DNA of 64,000 bases from an uncultured Burkholderiales bacterium (GTDB taxonomy: Bacteria; Pseudomonadota; Gammaproteobacteria; Burkholderiales; Casimicrobiaceae): the NCBI GenBank assembly GCA_937944385.1, contig CALDYQ010000007.1, positions 1 to 64,000 of the forward strand, given 5' to 3'. The first letter of the stretch is position 1. Every line of letters begins with the position of its first letter. Shown here piece after piece: positions 63,888-64,000 of the stretch. The notes under the pieces are model-generated. The model worked only from the letters and a program-made list of their open reading frames with translations, had not been told where the DNA came from and did no database searches. Position numbers and translations under genes: made by a program.

Positions 63888-64000
63888 TCAGTTGGGGCTG
63901 GTGTTGCGGCGATCCCGATCGTAGAGGTAGTAGCCCAGGCCAACGACGCCGGCACCGCCGAGGAGCATGGCTGCGGGATTGACCGTAGGCGGGGGCACGA
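63888..64000 (-). CDS. C-terminus of a protein with a short hydrophobic helix and basic tail (cut by window edge)
   Basis: Minus-strand translation ...VPPPTVNPAAMLLGGAGVVGLGYYLYDRDRRNTSPN*. Confidence 0.5.
   Translation of the reverse strand, partial: VPPPTVNPAAMLLGGAGVVGLGYYLYDRDRRNTSPN

Overview
This 64 kb window is gene-dense, GC-rich bacterial chromosome. Gene content and order (thrS-infC-rpmI-rplT-pheS-pheT-ihfA-merR; hisI-hisE-HIT-tatABC with convergent degS; thiL-pgpA-pncC-nrdR-ribD-ribE) point to a betaproteobacterium, probably near Burkholderiales. I recognise about 66 protein genes and two tRNA-Val genes (GAC and CAC). I found no rRNA, CRISPR array, prophage, transposase or integrase. 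Most of the window is housekeeping DNA, so the observations of most interest are regulatory or organisational: (1) a near-perfect NrdR-box-like palindrome (ACACAATATCTTGTGT) in the divergent phoH/thiL promoter region that heads the gene run containing nrdR; (2) a mutually exclusive antiterminator/terminator arrangement between rplT and pheS with no leader peptide; (3) two perfect 6-3-6 inverted repeats 51 bp apart between ilvE and a divergent MarR gene; (4) a translationally coupled four-gene cryptochrome/photolyase operon, one member of which lacks the N-terminal antenna domain and has an unidentified C-terminal domain; (5) a three-copy intergenic hairpin-repeat family; (6) an ATA start codon for infC. 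No searches or folding programs were run; all family calls come from reading the translations.
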